From Catellatospora paridis (GTDB lineage Bacteria; Actinomycetota; Actinomycetes; Mycobacteriales; Micromonosporaceae), in contig NZ_ML769316.1 in assembly GCF_009720365.1 (NCBI RefSeq), positions 462,228 to 526,227 on the forward strand: a DNA stretch of 64,000 bases. Direction: 5' to 3'. Positions 49,268-57,895 of the stretch are shown piece after piece (position 1 is the stretch's first letter; the number at the start of each line of letters is the position of its first letter). The notes under the pieces are model-generated. The model saw only the letters and a program-made list of their open reading frames with translations, was not told the DNA's origin and did no database searches. Position numbers and translations under genes: made by a program.

Positions 49268-52054
49268 TCATACCGGCTCCGACGGTTCGGCGACCGGCAG
49301 CGCCGCGTGAAGGTACCGGCGTGAGCTCACGCCGAGCTTCGTGAACACGTTGCCCAGGTGCCATTCGACCGTACGCGGGCTGATGAACAGCTGGGCGGCG
49401 ATCTCCGGATTGGTGTGACCGTCCCTGGCGAGCCTGGCGATCTGCGCTTCCTGGCCGGTCAGCTCGCTGAGCGCGCTGACGTTGCGCTTGCGTACCGTCT
49501 CCCCCGTCGCGGTCAGCTCCCGCCGGGCGCGCTCGGCGAACCCGTCCGCTCCGGACCGGGTGAACGCATCGTGGGCGGCGCGCAGCTGCACCCGGCTTTC
49601 CTGGCGGCGGTTCTGGCGGCGCAGCCACTCGCCGTAGACGAGGCGTGCGCGGGCCAGATGAACGGCGATCCGGCAGCGCCCGAGCTGGTCCACGGCTTCC
49701 TGATAGTGCGCCTCGGCGGCCGGGCCGTCGGCCAGCAGCCCGCGTAAGCCTGCCTCGATGCCGCGCGCCCATGCGGTCGCGCTGGCATGGGTGCTCGGGA
49801 CGAGCCTGTCCAGCGCGGCCTCGGCGGTGTCCCGATCGCCGTTGCGGGCGGCCGCCTCGACCAGTTCGATCAGCGCCCAGCCGAAGAACCCCAGGTCCTC
49901 GTGCGCGCATGCGCGGGTGGCAGCGGCCTGCGCGGCCTCGTAGCGGCCGAGGCCGTTGTGCAGCAGCGAGGCTGCGTACTCGGCCAGCGCCAGCGCGCGG
50001 CCTTCACCCTGGGCGCTCGCATCCCTGATGCCGGCCTCGATGGCGGCCAGCGCCTGTGGCTCCTGCGCCCGCCAGGCATCCAGCAGCAGCGAGGCGTACC
50101 TCAGCGGCGTGCTGCCGATCGCCTCGGAGATCGCGGCCGACTCGTCGACCAGCGTCGCCGCGGTGTCGAAGTCGCCTGTGTGCAGGCAATAGTTCGCCTG
50201 GTAGGTCAGCGCGATCGGAAGGACCGACAGCGTCCCGGCCTTGCGGGCGATGTCGGCGCCGCTGGTGGTCAACTCGTGCCAGGCGTCGTCGTCCCACACT
50301 TCCGGTGCCAGTGGCTCCGGGGTCACCGGGCAGGCCAGCCAGAGCCAGCCGACGATCTTCGCCGCGTCGGAGTCCTGCTCCCGGCGTAGGGTGCGCAGCG
50401 CGTTCTGCAGCGCGCCGACTCCGCCGGCATAGCCGCCGATGATCCGGTCGGTGATGCTGTCCAGCAGCACGTCGACCGTCCGGGGCGGTGTCGAGGCGTG
50501 CGGTCCGGCGCGGACCGCCAACGCGACCTCGACCTCGCCCGGGCCGAGTCGGCCGGCGAGGATAGCCGCCCCGACGGCCTCCAGCAGCGTGTCACGGGCG
50601 AGCGCGGCATCGAGCGGCGCCATCCGGGCCGCGGCGTCGAGCAGCAGCCGTGGCGCGTCACCGCCGCGCACCTGGGTGCACACCAGCCTGGCGCGCAGCC
50701 GCTCGAGCCTGGCCCGCTGCAGATCGTCCATCGGGCCGGCCTCCGCGACCGCCAGCAGGTTGTGGGTGTGGTCGACGGCACCGACCTCGAACGCGGCCTC
50801 GGCCGCGGCCAGCGCCCGGGCGACCCGGCGGGCGGGGTCAGGTGTCAGGTCGGTGGCCCAGCGCAGGAAGGTGGCGGTCGCTGCGGCTCCACCCCGGCGG
50901 TGCGCTCGCGCGGCGGTGCGCTCCAGGTCGGCGGCGATCCGCTCGTCGGGTTGGGTGGCGGCGCGGGCGCGATGCCAGGCTCGGCGGTCGGGGTCGAGTG
51001 CGGGGTCGGTCGCCTCGGCCAGGGCCAGATGCGCGGCGCGGCGTTGCGCCATGGTCGCGCCCCGGTAGACGGCCGTGCGGACGAGCTGTTGGCGGAACCG
51101 CACCCGGGCGCCGATCTCGATCAACCCGGCCGCCTCCGCCGGCGCGCCGGCGGAGGCAGGAATGTCCTGGACCTCGGCTGCGCGCCAGAGCAGGCCCGCG
51201 TCGCCGGTCGGATCGGTCGCGGCGATCAGGAGCAGCTGCCGGGTGTCCTGCGGCAATGACTGGACCTGCTGCTGGTAGGTGCTCTCCAGGTGGCTCGTCG
51301 CGGAGCGGCCCTCGGGGTGCCAGAATCCACCGGCCGGCTCCGCCGGTGCGAGCGTGCGCGGCACCTGAAGCAGGGCGAGGGGGTTGCCGCGCGCCTCGGC
51401 GACGAGCCGGTCGCGGACCTGCGGGTCGAGTGGCACCCGCACGACGGAGGCCAGCAGTGTGCGGGCGTCGGTGTCGCTGAGGCCCGACACGGTGAGTTCG
51501 GGAAGGCCGGGCAGCACGGGCGGTCGGGCGGGCTCGCGTACCGCGAAGATCAGCGCCACCGGTTCGGCCTGCAGTCGCCGGGCCACGAACGCGAGCGCCT
51601 GCAGGGAGGCGTGGTCGATCCATTGGGCGTCGTCGACCAGGCAGACCAGGGGCTCGTCCACAGCGGCGCCTGCGAGCAGGCTCAGCGCCGCCAGCCCGAC
51701 GATGAACCGGTCCGGCGGCGGGCCGCTCTGCGCGCCGAACGCGACGGACAACGCCTCGCGCTGTGGTGCGGGCAGTTGCGGCAGCCGGTCGAGCATGGAG
51801 GCGAGCAGCTGGTGGAGGCTGGCGTAGGGCAGTTCCATCTCGGATTCGACGCCGGCGACGGTGGCGACCGCGAACCCGGCCGCGTCGGCGGCGATGTGGT
51901 CCAGCAGAGCGGTCTTGCCGATCCCGACCTCGCCGCGCAGCACGAGGATCGCACTGGTGCCCGCCCGCGCCTCGGCCAGCACACGTTCGAGTGCCGCCGA
52001 CTCACGGCGCCGCCCGATCAGCCCCACGGGTGTTTCCGTTGCGAATGCGCTCAT
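49268..52054 (-). CDS. LAL-type (MalT-like) LuxR-family regulator with AAA ATPase domain
   Basis: A 928-residue cytoplasmic regulator. AAA/STAND domain about 8-300: Walker A GEVGIGKT near 41-48 and Walker B LVCLVDDAQW near 135-144. A long helical, TPR-like sensor region follows (about 330-830). The C-terminal LuxR helix-turn-helix (about 862-920) shows LTGQEAQIARLARDGHTNPEIAAQLFISPRTVEWHLGNVFTKLGV. Such proteins act as ATP-dependent activators, often of secondary metabolism or sugar use. A TAGGAT -10-like element lies upstream. Targets unknown; the divergent GGDEF-EAL gene is one candidate. Confidence 0.93.
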   Translation of the reverse strand: MSAFATETPVGLIGRRRESAALERVLAEARAGTSAILVLRGEVGIGKTALLDHIAADAAGFAVATVAGVESEMELPYASLHQLLASMLDRLPQLPAPQREALSVAFGAQSGPPPDRFIVGLAALSLLAGAAVDEPLVCLVDDAQWIDHASLQALAFVARRLQAEPVALIFAVREPARPPVLPGLPELTVSGLSDTDARTLLASVVRVPLDPQVRDRLVAEARGNPLALLQVPRTLAPAEPAGGFWHPEGRSATSHLESTYQQQVQSLPQDTRQLLLIAATDPTGDAGLLWRAAEVQDIPASAGAPAEAAGLIEIGARVRFRQQLVRTAVYRGATMAQRRAAHLALAEATDPALDPDRRAWHRARAATQPDERIAADLERTAARAHRRGGAAATATFLRWATDLTPDPARRVARALAAAEAAFEVGAVDHTHNLLAVAEAGPMDDLQRARLERLRARLVCTQVRGGDAPRLLLDAAARMAPLDAALARDTLLEAVGAAILAGRLGPGEVEVALAVRAGPHASTPPRTVDVLLDSITDRIIGGYAGGVGALQNALRTLRREQDSDAAKIVGWLWLACPVTPEPLAPEVWDDDAWHELTTSGADIARKAGTLSVLPIALTYQANYCLHTGDFDTAATLVDESAAISEAIGSTPLRYASLLLDAWRAQEPQALAAIEAGIRDASAQGEGRALALAEYAASLLHNGLGRYEAAQAAATRACAHEDLGFFGWALIELVEAAARNGDRDTAEAALDRLVPSTHASATAWARGIEAGLRGLLADGPAAEAHYQEAVDQLGRCRIAVHLARARLVYGEWLRRQNRRQESRVQLRAAHDAFTRSGADGFAERARRELTATGETVRKRNVSALSELTGQEAQIARLARDGHTNPEIAAQLFISPRTVEWHLGNVFTKLGVSSRRYLHAALPVAEPSEPV

Positions 52055-52383
52055 CTCAGGTTCATTTCCAACCGTTGGTGCGCAAAACGGTAATTAAGGT
52101 CATCCTACCCAATGCGCGGGCATCGATCAGCGCGGCGGCGAGCAGGACCGCCCTACTCGACCATCCGCAAATGGGGCACATAACCGCATTTAGCTACTGG
52201 CGAGCACGAACGGAGCTGCTCGGACGGCTCGGCGGCCCCGGGGACGGGCTCCCGGGGGACGCGACCCCCGGGGGTTCCCTGGGGCGACGAGGGATCCTAT
52301 CGGCGACCGTGGACCAGTCGGCGCCATCCGCCGACTTCCCCACGACGCGCCGCCACGGCGCAAGCCCCGGAGGGCCGGACAAC
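52055..52383. other. 329-bp divergent intergenic region
   Basis: Between the LAL regulator and the GGDEF-EAL gene. A minus-strand TAGGAT (52102-52107) could be the -10 of the regulator, about 50 bp before its ATG. GGAGGG (52369-52374) is the ribosome site of the plus-strand gene. AT-rich stretches occur at 52070-52110 and 52175-52200. No coding sequence was accepted. Confidence 0.4.
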
Positions 52384-53865
52384 GTGAGTGTTCCAGAGAT
52401 CGAGATCGACCACGGCCCGCGTGACACCGCGGTCCGCAGCGACGTCGTCGCAGGCGCCCACGTCGCCGAGCACGCCGGCGACAACCTCCACACACCGCCG
52501 ACGCAGCCGATGCCCCACCCGCACCCGTCCCGCCAGCACACCAGGCACGACCCGTTGACCCGGCTGCCCAACCGCGCCATGCTCAGACACGCTCTGCTCG
52601 CCGCCCTGTCCCCCGCTGCCACGCAGCGCCCGGTCGGGCTGTGCCACCTGGACGTCGACGGGTTCACCGCGATCAACCACACCCTCGGACACGACGTCGG
52701 CGACCAGCTGCTGCAGACGATCGCCCAGCGCCTGTCCGCCCGGCTCGGCGAAGGCTGCCTGCTCGCCCGCACCGGCAGCGACGAATTCACCGTCCTGGTG
52801 ACCTCGTGTTCTCACATCACCGACGTCACGAACATCGCGGACACCATCCTGCAGGCGATCCGCGAGCCCATGGACATCGGCGGACGGCGGCTGCACGTGA
52901 CCGCCAGCGTCGGCGTCGCCGCCCACACCCCGCAGCTCGGCTCCGCCCACCAGCTGATGAGCGCCGCCGAGTCCGCACTGTCGCAGGCGAAGTCCGCCGG
53001 CCGCGACCGCTACCGCCGGTTCGACCCGGACCTGCATGCCCGGCAGCTCGCCCGGCACGAGATCGCCCGGGCGCTGCCGCAGGCATTGGCCCGCGGCGAG
53101 CTGTTCGTGGAGTACCAGCCGATGGTGCGGGCCGACGACGGCGAGCTGCACGGCGTCGAGGCACTGGCCCGGTGGCGGCATCCGCAGCAGGGCGTGCTCG
53201 GCCCGGCGCAGTTCATACCGGTAGCCGAGGAACACGGGATGATCGACAAGGTAGGGATGTTCGTGCTGCGTACCGCCTGCGCGCAGGCCGGGACGTGGAA
53301 GGCCCGCCATCCGGGCCGCCCCCTCGTCATGAGCGTCAACATCGCCCCGGCGCAGGCTGACGACCCGGCGCTGCCCGGCCTGGTGGCCGGCCTGCTCGCG
53401 CAGCACGGCATCGACCCGGCCATGTTGCAGCTGGAGATCACCGAAAGCAGCATGATGCCGACCGCCGGGCAGGCTGTCGAGACGCTACGAGCGCTGGCCC
53501 GCCTCGGCGTGCGCATCGCCATCGACGACTTCGGCACCGGCTACGCGAACCTCACGAACCTGCGGTCACTGCCGGTGCACCACGTCAAACTCGCGCGGCA
53601 GTTCGTCACCACACCCGACGACGAACTCGCCGAGCGGGTCGACTGCGTCCTGATCGCGACGGTCGTACGGCTCGCCCGCAGCCTCGGCCTCGGCGTCATC
53701 GCCGAAGGAGTCGAATCGCAGGCGCAGGCACAGATCCTGCGGCGGCTCGGCTGCGACGTCTTCCAGGGATACGTGTACGGCAGGCCGCAGTCACCCGAAG
53801 CCATCGACGCCCGCCTCAGCAACACGTCCGGGCGCGAACGTAAAAGAAGGGGCAGTCGACCATGA
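52384..53865 (+). CDS. GGDEF-EAL c-di-GMP signalling protein, degenerate GGDEF
   Basis: A 493-residue cytoplasmic protein. GTG 52384 has GGAGGG at 9-nt spacing. The His/Pro-rich N-terminus is followed by a diguanylate cyclase domain (about 55-215), HDPLTRLPNR to RTGSDEF; the active-site GGDEF reads GSDEF, so cyclase activity is doubtful. The EAL domain (about 225-480) is complete: GVEALARW, MSVNIAP, LEITESSMM, IAIDDFGTGYANL, a retained Lys in HHVKLARQF, VIAEGVES and FQGYVYGRP. Net activity is probably c-di-GMP hydrolysis or binding. No TM segments. It is coupled to the next gene by ATGA. Confidence 0.9.
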   Translation: MSVPEIEIDHGPRDTAVRSDVVAGAHVAEHAGDNLHTPPTQPMPHPHPSRQHTRHDPLTRLPNRAMLRHALLAALSPAATQRPVGLCHLDVDGFTAINHTLGHDVGDQLLQTIAQRLSARLGEGCLLARTGSDEFTVLVTSCSHITDVTNIADTILQAIREPMDIGGRRLHVTASVGVAAHTPQLGSAHQLMSAAESALSQAKSAGRDRYRRFDPDLHARQLARHEIARALPQALARGELFVEYQPMVRADDGELHGVEALARWRHPQQGVLGPAQFIPVAEEHGMIDKVGMFVLRTACAQAGTWKARHPGRPLVMSVNIAPAQADDPALPGLVAGLLAQHGIDPAMLQLEITESSMMPTAGQAVETLRALARLGVRIAIDDFGTGYANLTNLRSLPVHHVKLARQFVTTPDDELAERVDCVLIATVVRLARSLGLGVIAEGVESQAQAQILRRLGCDVFQGYVYGRPQSPEAIDARLSNTSGRERKRRGSRP

Positions 53866-54635
53866 AGATCACCGTCATCGGATCCAGCGGCCTCATCGGC
53901 TCGCACCTCACCCGGCAACTGCGGGTCCGGGGCCACGACGTCGTGGCCGCCGCACCCGGCACCGGAGTCGACACCGTGGCCGGAACCGGCCTCAGCGACG
54001 CGGTGGCCGGTGCCGATGTCGTCGTCGACGTCACCGACGCGCCGTCGTTCGGCGACGCCGCGGTCATGGACTTCTTCCAGACCTCCGGGCGCAACCTGCT
54101 GGCCGCCGAACTGGCTGCCCGGGTGCGCCATCACGTGGCACTGTCGGTCGTCGGCGCCGACCACATGCCCGCCAGCGGCTACATGCGTGCCAAGGCCGCC
54201 CAGGAACAGCTGGTCGGATACGGGCTGGTGCCGTACACCATCGTGCGCTGCACCCAGTTCTTCGAGTTCCTGAACAGCATCGCCTGCGTCAGCAGCCGGG
54301 ACAGCGGCACGATCCGCCTGTCACCCGTGCTCATGCAGCCGATCGCCGCCCAGGACACCGCCACGATCCTCGCGGACATCGCCGAAGGCGAACCCCGTGG
54401 CGGCCACCTCGACATCGCCGGACCCGAGCGACTGCGCCAGGACGAGCTCGTCCGGCGGCTCCTGGTCGCCCAGCACGACCCCCGCGCCGTCGTGGCCGAC
54501 CCGACCACCTACTACTTCGGAGCGGCCGTCGACGACACGACGCTGGTGCCCCCGCGGCCGTGGCAGCTGGGCAGCACACACTTCACGGACTGGCTGACCG
54601 GACGGGGCCCGGCCATCAGAGCACGCCGCCGTTGA
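53862..54635 (+). CDS. NmrA-like atypical SDR (NAD(P)-binding)
   Basis: A 257-residue Rossmann protein with MKITVIGSSGLIGSHLTRQL and RGHDVVAAAPGTGVDT at the N-terminus, VALSVVGADHMPASGYMRAK (Tyr and Lys) and LVPYTIVRCTQFFEFL. This is the NAD(P)-dependent epimerase/NmrA sensor group, which often acts as redox-responsive regulator or small reductase. The ATG overlaps the GGDEF-EAL stop by 4 bp. Its 3' end overlaps the convergent SDR by 20 bp. Confidence 0.87.
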   Translation: MKITVIGSSGLIGSHLTRQLRVRGHDVVAAAPGTGVDTVAGTGLSDAVAGADVVVDVTDAPSFGDAAVMDFFQTSGRNLLAAELAARVRHHVALSVVGADHMPASGYMRAKAAQEQLVGYGLVPYTIVRCTQFFEFLNSIACVSSRDSGTIRLSPVLMQPIAAQDTATILADIAEGEPRGGHLDIAGPERLRQDELVRRLLVAQHDPRAVVADPTTYYFGAAVDDTTLVPPRPWQLGSTHFTDWLTGRGPAIRARRR

Positions 54636-55377
54636 CCTGGATGACCTGACCATTGACCCAGTGCCCGGCAGGCCGGGCCAGGAACGCGACGACCTCGGCG
54701 ATCTCCGCCGGTGTGCCGAGACGATTCGTCGGAGCCCGGGCGGCCAACTGGGCGAGAGTCTCGTCGTCCTTGCCCTCCAGGAACAGCTCCGTCGCGGTGG
54801 GTCCGGGCGCCACCGCGTTGACGGTGACGTCGCGACTGCCCAGCTCACGCGCCAGGATCAGGGTCATCGCCTCGATCGCGGCCTTGCTTGCGCTGTAGGC
54901 GGCGTAACCCGGCATGGCCAGCCGTACCACGGCGGTGGAGAACGTGATGATCGCGCCGCCGGCGCGCACCCGGCGCGCGGCCTGCTGCGCCACCATGAAC
55001 GTGCCCCGGATGTTGGTGCGGTAGAGCACGTCGAGCACCGCCAGGTCGAGTTCGGCGACTGTCGAGGTGCGCCCGAGGCCGGCGTGCGCGGCGGCGTGGA
55101 CGACCACGTCGACCCCGCCGTAGGCCGACTCGGCCGCGTCGAACAGCGCCGCGACCGAAGCCTCGTCCGACACGTCGGCGCGCATGCCGAGCGCCGTCCC
55201 GCCGGCCGCGGTGATCTCCTTGGCGACCGTGTCGGCCTCGTCCTGGTTGCGCGAGCAGACGACGACGGCGCATCCGTCGCCGGCGAGCAGGCGTGCCGAA
55301 TCGCGGCCGATACCGCGTGAGCCGCCGGTGATCACAGCCACGCGGGGCTGGGCGCCGGCGGTCGTGGTGCTCGTCAT
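54616..55377 (-). CDS. Classical short-chain dehydrogenase/reductase
   Basis: A 253-residue cytoplasmic SDR. Cofactor motif TGGSRGIGRDSA, catalytic Ser in ITFSTAV, YSASK (Tyr and Lys), VNAVAPGPTATELF and the terminal GHWVNGQVIQVNGG characteristic of FabG-like enzymes. The Asn of the usual NNAG motif is replaced: the strand reads VVHAAAHAG. It converges with and overlaps the NmrA-like gene. Substrate unknown. Confidence 0.9.
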   Translation of the reverse strand: MTSTTTAGAQPRVAVITGGSRGIGRDSARLLAGDGCAVVVCSRNQDEADTVAKEITAAGGTALGMRADVSDEASVAALFDAAESAYGGVDVVVHAAAHAGLGRTSTVAELDLAVLDVLYRTNIRGTFMVAQQAARRVRAGGAIITFSTAVVRLAMPGYAAYSASKAAIEAMTLILARELGSRDVTVNAVAPGPTATELFLEGKDDETLAQLAARAPTNRLGTPAEIAEVVAFLARPAGHWVNGQVIQVNGGVL

Positions 55378-55557
55378 GGTGTTCCCCCGTTCCTGCCGCC
55401 CGCCGCGGAAGGCAGCACCGGTGGCGGGCCGGGAGGGTCCGTTATGTTCTTTTCGACCTTAACAGCCGCGCGGCGGCCACGCGGCGGGTGCCGACAATCG
55501 CCAACGCCGTCGCGGCGGCATGGTCGCGGCCTATGCTGCGGTGACAGGGGGTGTGGC

Positions 55558-55725
55558 ATGCCTGGGAGTGGTGCGCAGGGCAACGGGATGTCGGTCGGCA
55601 CCCGACTGGCGATCTTCACCGTGCTCGCGGGCGCGACCGCGGCCGGAGTCGCCGGCGCGCTGCGCCGCCGCCACCGCCGCGACACCGTCATCGCCGAGAA
55701 GGATCTCGGACCCAAGAGCCGCTGA
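55558..55725 (+). CDS. Single-pass micro-membrane protein
   Basis: A 55-residue protein with one TM segment (about 12-31, TRLAIFTVLAGATAAGVAGA) and a strongly basic cytoplasmic tail (RRRHRRD). ATG 55558 has AGGGGGTG just upstream and a TATGCT (55532-55537) that could be the -10. No family was recognised. Confidence 0.6.
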   Translation: MPGSGAQGNGMSVGTRLAIFTVLAGATAAGVAGALRRRHRRDTVIAEKDLGPKSR

Positions 55726-55819
55726 CGTATGGGCCATCAGCCGCCGAGGACCGGGTTTCCGGTCCTCGGCGGGCTCGGTTCGGGCCGTCGTGCCGGCGCG
55801 GGGTGGCGGACGGGACGCG

Positions 55820-56458
55820 TCAGATGCCCAGGAAGGCCGCGATGCCCCTGGCGTGGCCGCGGGCGGTGGCCGTGATGAAGTCGGCGCGCTTGAGCAGATT
55901 GGCGTTGGCCACGGTGTCGATGAACAGATTCTCGGTGAGCACCGCGGGCATGTTGCTCTCGCGAAGCACGTGGAGGTCGGCGCTCTTCTGCCCGCGGTCG
56001 GTGACCGACCCGATCGAACGCATCCCGGACAGCACATTGGAGTGGACGAGGTTCTGCAGGCGGACCGTGGTGGATCCCACGCCCGGGTATCGGTAGCTTT
56101 CGAATCCGCTGCCGCCGCCGGCGTTGATGTGGATGCTGACGAAGATCGTGGCGCCCCACGCATTGGCGTCGTCGGTGCGGTAGGCGAGGCTGCGCGTGAC
56201 ATCGGTGGTGCGCGACAGGCGCACGTCGACGTTCCAGCTCGCCTTCAGGATGTCGCGCGTCTGCAACGCGATGTTGAGGGTCAGCGTCTTCTCCTGCAGG
56301 CCGTTGGCGACCGCGCCGGGGTCGGTGCCGCCGTGGCCGGGATCGATGTAGACCTTGGGGACCGCGGCGAATGCGGGGCTGGCCGCGAAGGGCGCCACCG
56401 CCAGACCCGCAGCCGCGGCGAGCAGGGTGCGGCGGCGCGCGCCGGAGTTGCCGATCAT
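55820..56458 (-). CDS. Secreted N-acetylmuramoyl-L-alanine amidase (Amidase_3)
   Basis: A 212-residue zinc amidase that cleaves the lactyl-amide bond of peptidoglycan. A Tat-like signal (ARRRTLLAAAAG, ending ASPAFAA near residue 32) precedes a complete catalytic domain with zinc ligands H42 (DPGHGG), E56 and H110 (SIHINA) and catalytic E176 (LTENLFID). It has no cell-wall-binding domain. An AT-rich inverted repeat lies 57 bp upstream. The gene ends near the small ORF at 55558-55725 on the other strand. Confidence 0.92.
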   Translation of the reverse strand: MIGNSGARRRTLLAAAAGLAVAPFAASPAFAAVPKVYIDPGHGGTDPGAVANGLQEKTLTLNIALQTRDILKASWNVDVRLSRTTDVTRSLAYRTDDANAWGATIFVSIHINAGGGSGFESYRYPGVGSTTVRLQNLVHSNVLSGMRSIGSVTDRGQKSADLHVLRESNMPAVLTENLFIDTVANANLLKRADFITATARGHARGIAAFLGI

Positions 56459-56514
56459 GTGTGCGCCTCTCGTGGGGGAGCGAGGGGGACCGTGACGGCA
56501 AGAACATAGCGCAT

Positions 56515-56528
56515 ATAGATGTATCTAT
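56515..56528. promoter_or_regulatory. AT-rich inverted repeat before the amidase
   Basis: ATAGAT-GT-ATCTAT, a perfect 6+6 inverted repeat with a 2-bp spacer, starts 57 bp before the amidase ATG. A related box precedes the secreted propeller gene (9113-9126). Confidence 0.5.
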
Positions 56529-56607
56529 GAAGATGTCTTGCAAAGTTTTTCTGATGTCCGGTCTTTTCCTTCACCCGCCCCTCCCCCGGCACGGTTGCAC
56601 CGCAAAG

Positions 56608-56647
56608 CGTCAGGCCGCCGGATCACTTGGGATCCAGCGGCCTGACG
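56608..56647. terminator. Terminator after glnR
   Basis: An 11-bp stem (CGTCAGGCCGC with its complement) is extended by GGATC/GATCC around a short loop, 30 bp past the glnR stop. Confidence 0.85.
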
Positions 56648-56676
56648 AGAGTTGGGTGACGATCCGGGCTGGGGTG

Positions 56677-57423
56677 TCAGCCGGCCAGGTTGAGGTCGAC
56701 CAGGAGCGCGTCGGCGAGGCTCGACTCGACGTTGTCAGAGAACTGCGGGCGCGACGACGGGAGCACGAACTTGTAGCCGACCTGGCGCACGGTGCCGATC
56801 ATGGCTTCGTACTCGGAGCCGAGCTTGGCGCGCAGGCGCCGCACGTGCACGTCCACCGTGCGGGTGCCGCCGAAGTAGTCGTAGCCCCACACCTCGCGCA
56901 GCAGCTGGTCGCGGGTGAACACCCGGCCCGGGTGCTGGGCCAGGAACTTCAGCAGCTCGAACTCCTTGTAGGTGAGATCGAGGTGCCGTCCCTTGAGCTT
57001 CGCCGCGTACGTGTCGGGGTCGATGGTCAGCTCGCCACCACGGATCACGCCGCCGGCAGCCGCGGTCGCGGAGTGCAGACGCCCGGTCGACACCCGCAGC
57101 CGGGCCTCGACCTCGGCGGGACCGGCCGCGGCGAGGATGACGTCGTCGACGCCCCAGTCCGCGTTGATCGCGACCAGGCCGGCCTCGGTGACCACCGCGA
57201 TCAGCGGCACGCCGATGCCGGTCGCGTGCAGCATCCGGCAGGTGGCCCGGGCCTCGGACAGTTCGGTACGCGCATCGACCAGGACCGCGTCCGGGGTGGG
57301 CGCCGACACCAGCGTGCGCACGTCGCGCGGTGCGGTGCGCACGGTGTGCGGCAGCAGGTCGATCGCGGGCAGGACGGCCGATGGTTCACCGGCACGTGCC
57401 GTCACCAGGAGAAGGATTTCCAC
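56677..57423 (-). CDS. glnR: GlnR-family nitrogen response regulator
   Basis: A 248-residue OmpR-type regulator. The receiver-like N-terminus contains [32 protein letters not shown] and [18 protein letters not shown], closely matching actinobacterial GlnR; the acidic phosphorylation pocket is incomplete, as in that orphan family. The winged helix (about 135-230) with [40 protein letters not shown] and [15 protein letters not shown] is nearly invariant with GlnR. GTG 57423 has GGAGG upstream. GlnR controls glutamine synthetase, ammonium transport and often carbohydrate importers. No sensor kinase is adjacent. A paralogue within the family cannot be excluded. Confidence 0.82.
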   Translation of the reverse strand: MEILLLVTARAGEPSAVLPAIDLLPHTVRTAPRDVRTLVSAPTPDAVLVDARTELSEARATCRMLHATGIGVPLIAVVTEAGLVAINADWGVDDVILAAAGPAEVEARLRVSTGRLHSATAAAGGVIRGGELTIDPDTYAAKLKGRHLDLTYKEFELLKFLAQHPGRVFTRDQLLREVWGYDYFGGTRTVDVHVRRLRAKLGSEYEAMIGTVRQVGYKFVLPSSRPQFSDNVESSLADALLVDLNLAG

Positions 57424-57895
57424 GGTTCGCCTCCGTCGTTCGCGGTTCGCACCGAACGGGCGTCCGCTGCACGCACCGGCACAAGCCGATGGCGCGGGGG
57501 ATGCGGTGCCGCGTCGGTCCCGGCGTCTCTGACGGGTGATTAAGGCATGAGCATAGTCGAGGACGCGGTAAAGGCCAGTGATTGATTTCTTTGTCACTAC
57601 TGTCTTTGCGCGGGTATTCCCGGCAGTTTTCCAGCATGTTTCCGGACCGGGCGCAGCGCCCGAACCCGCAGCCCGGCGCAGCGCCGCACCGGCGGCCCGA
57701 GTGGGGCCGCAGACCGGACGCCGCGAAGCATTCGCTTTCCGGCCGCACTCTTTCGCCATTGGACACACACCGCTCCCCTGGGTCGGCCGTCCTGTGCCCG
57801 CCGAGCACGGCTCGGACTGTCGGACCCAGCGCCTAACCTCGATATGCCGGCCCTGGACCGACACCACCAGGATCCGGCAGGCGGGCAGGTGAAGC
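57424..57895. other. 472-bp divergent intergenic region
   Basis: Between glnR and the ArdC-Toprim gene. A minus-strand TATGCT (57550-57555) could be the glnR -10, and a plus-strand TAACCT (57834-57839) the -10 of the primase-like gene, whose AGGTGA ribosome site lies at 57887-57892. The stretch 57560-57650 is AT-richer. No convincing gene or GlnR box was recognised. Confidence 0.4.

Noticed and set aside
57424-57895. GlnR autoregulatory box
   Set aside because: A GTGAC on the minus strand lacks a convincing GAAAC-type partner at the right spacing.
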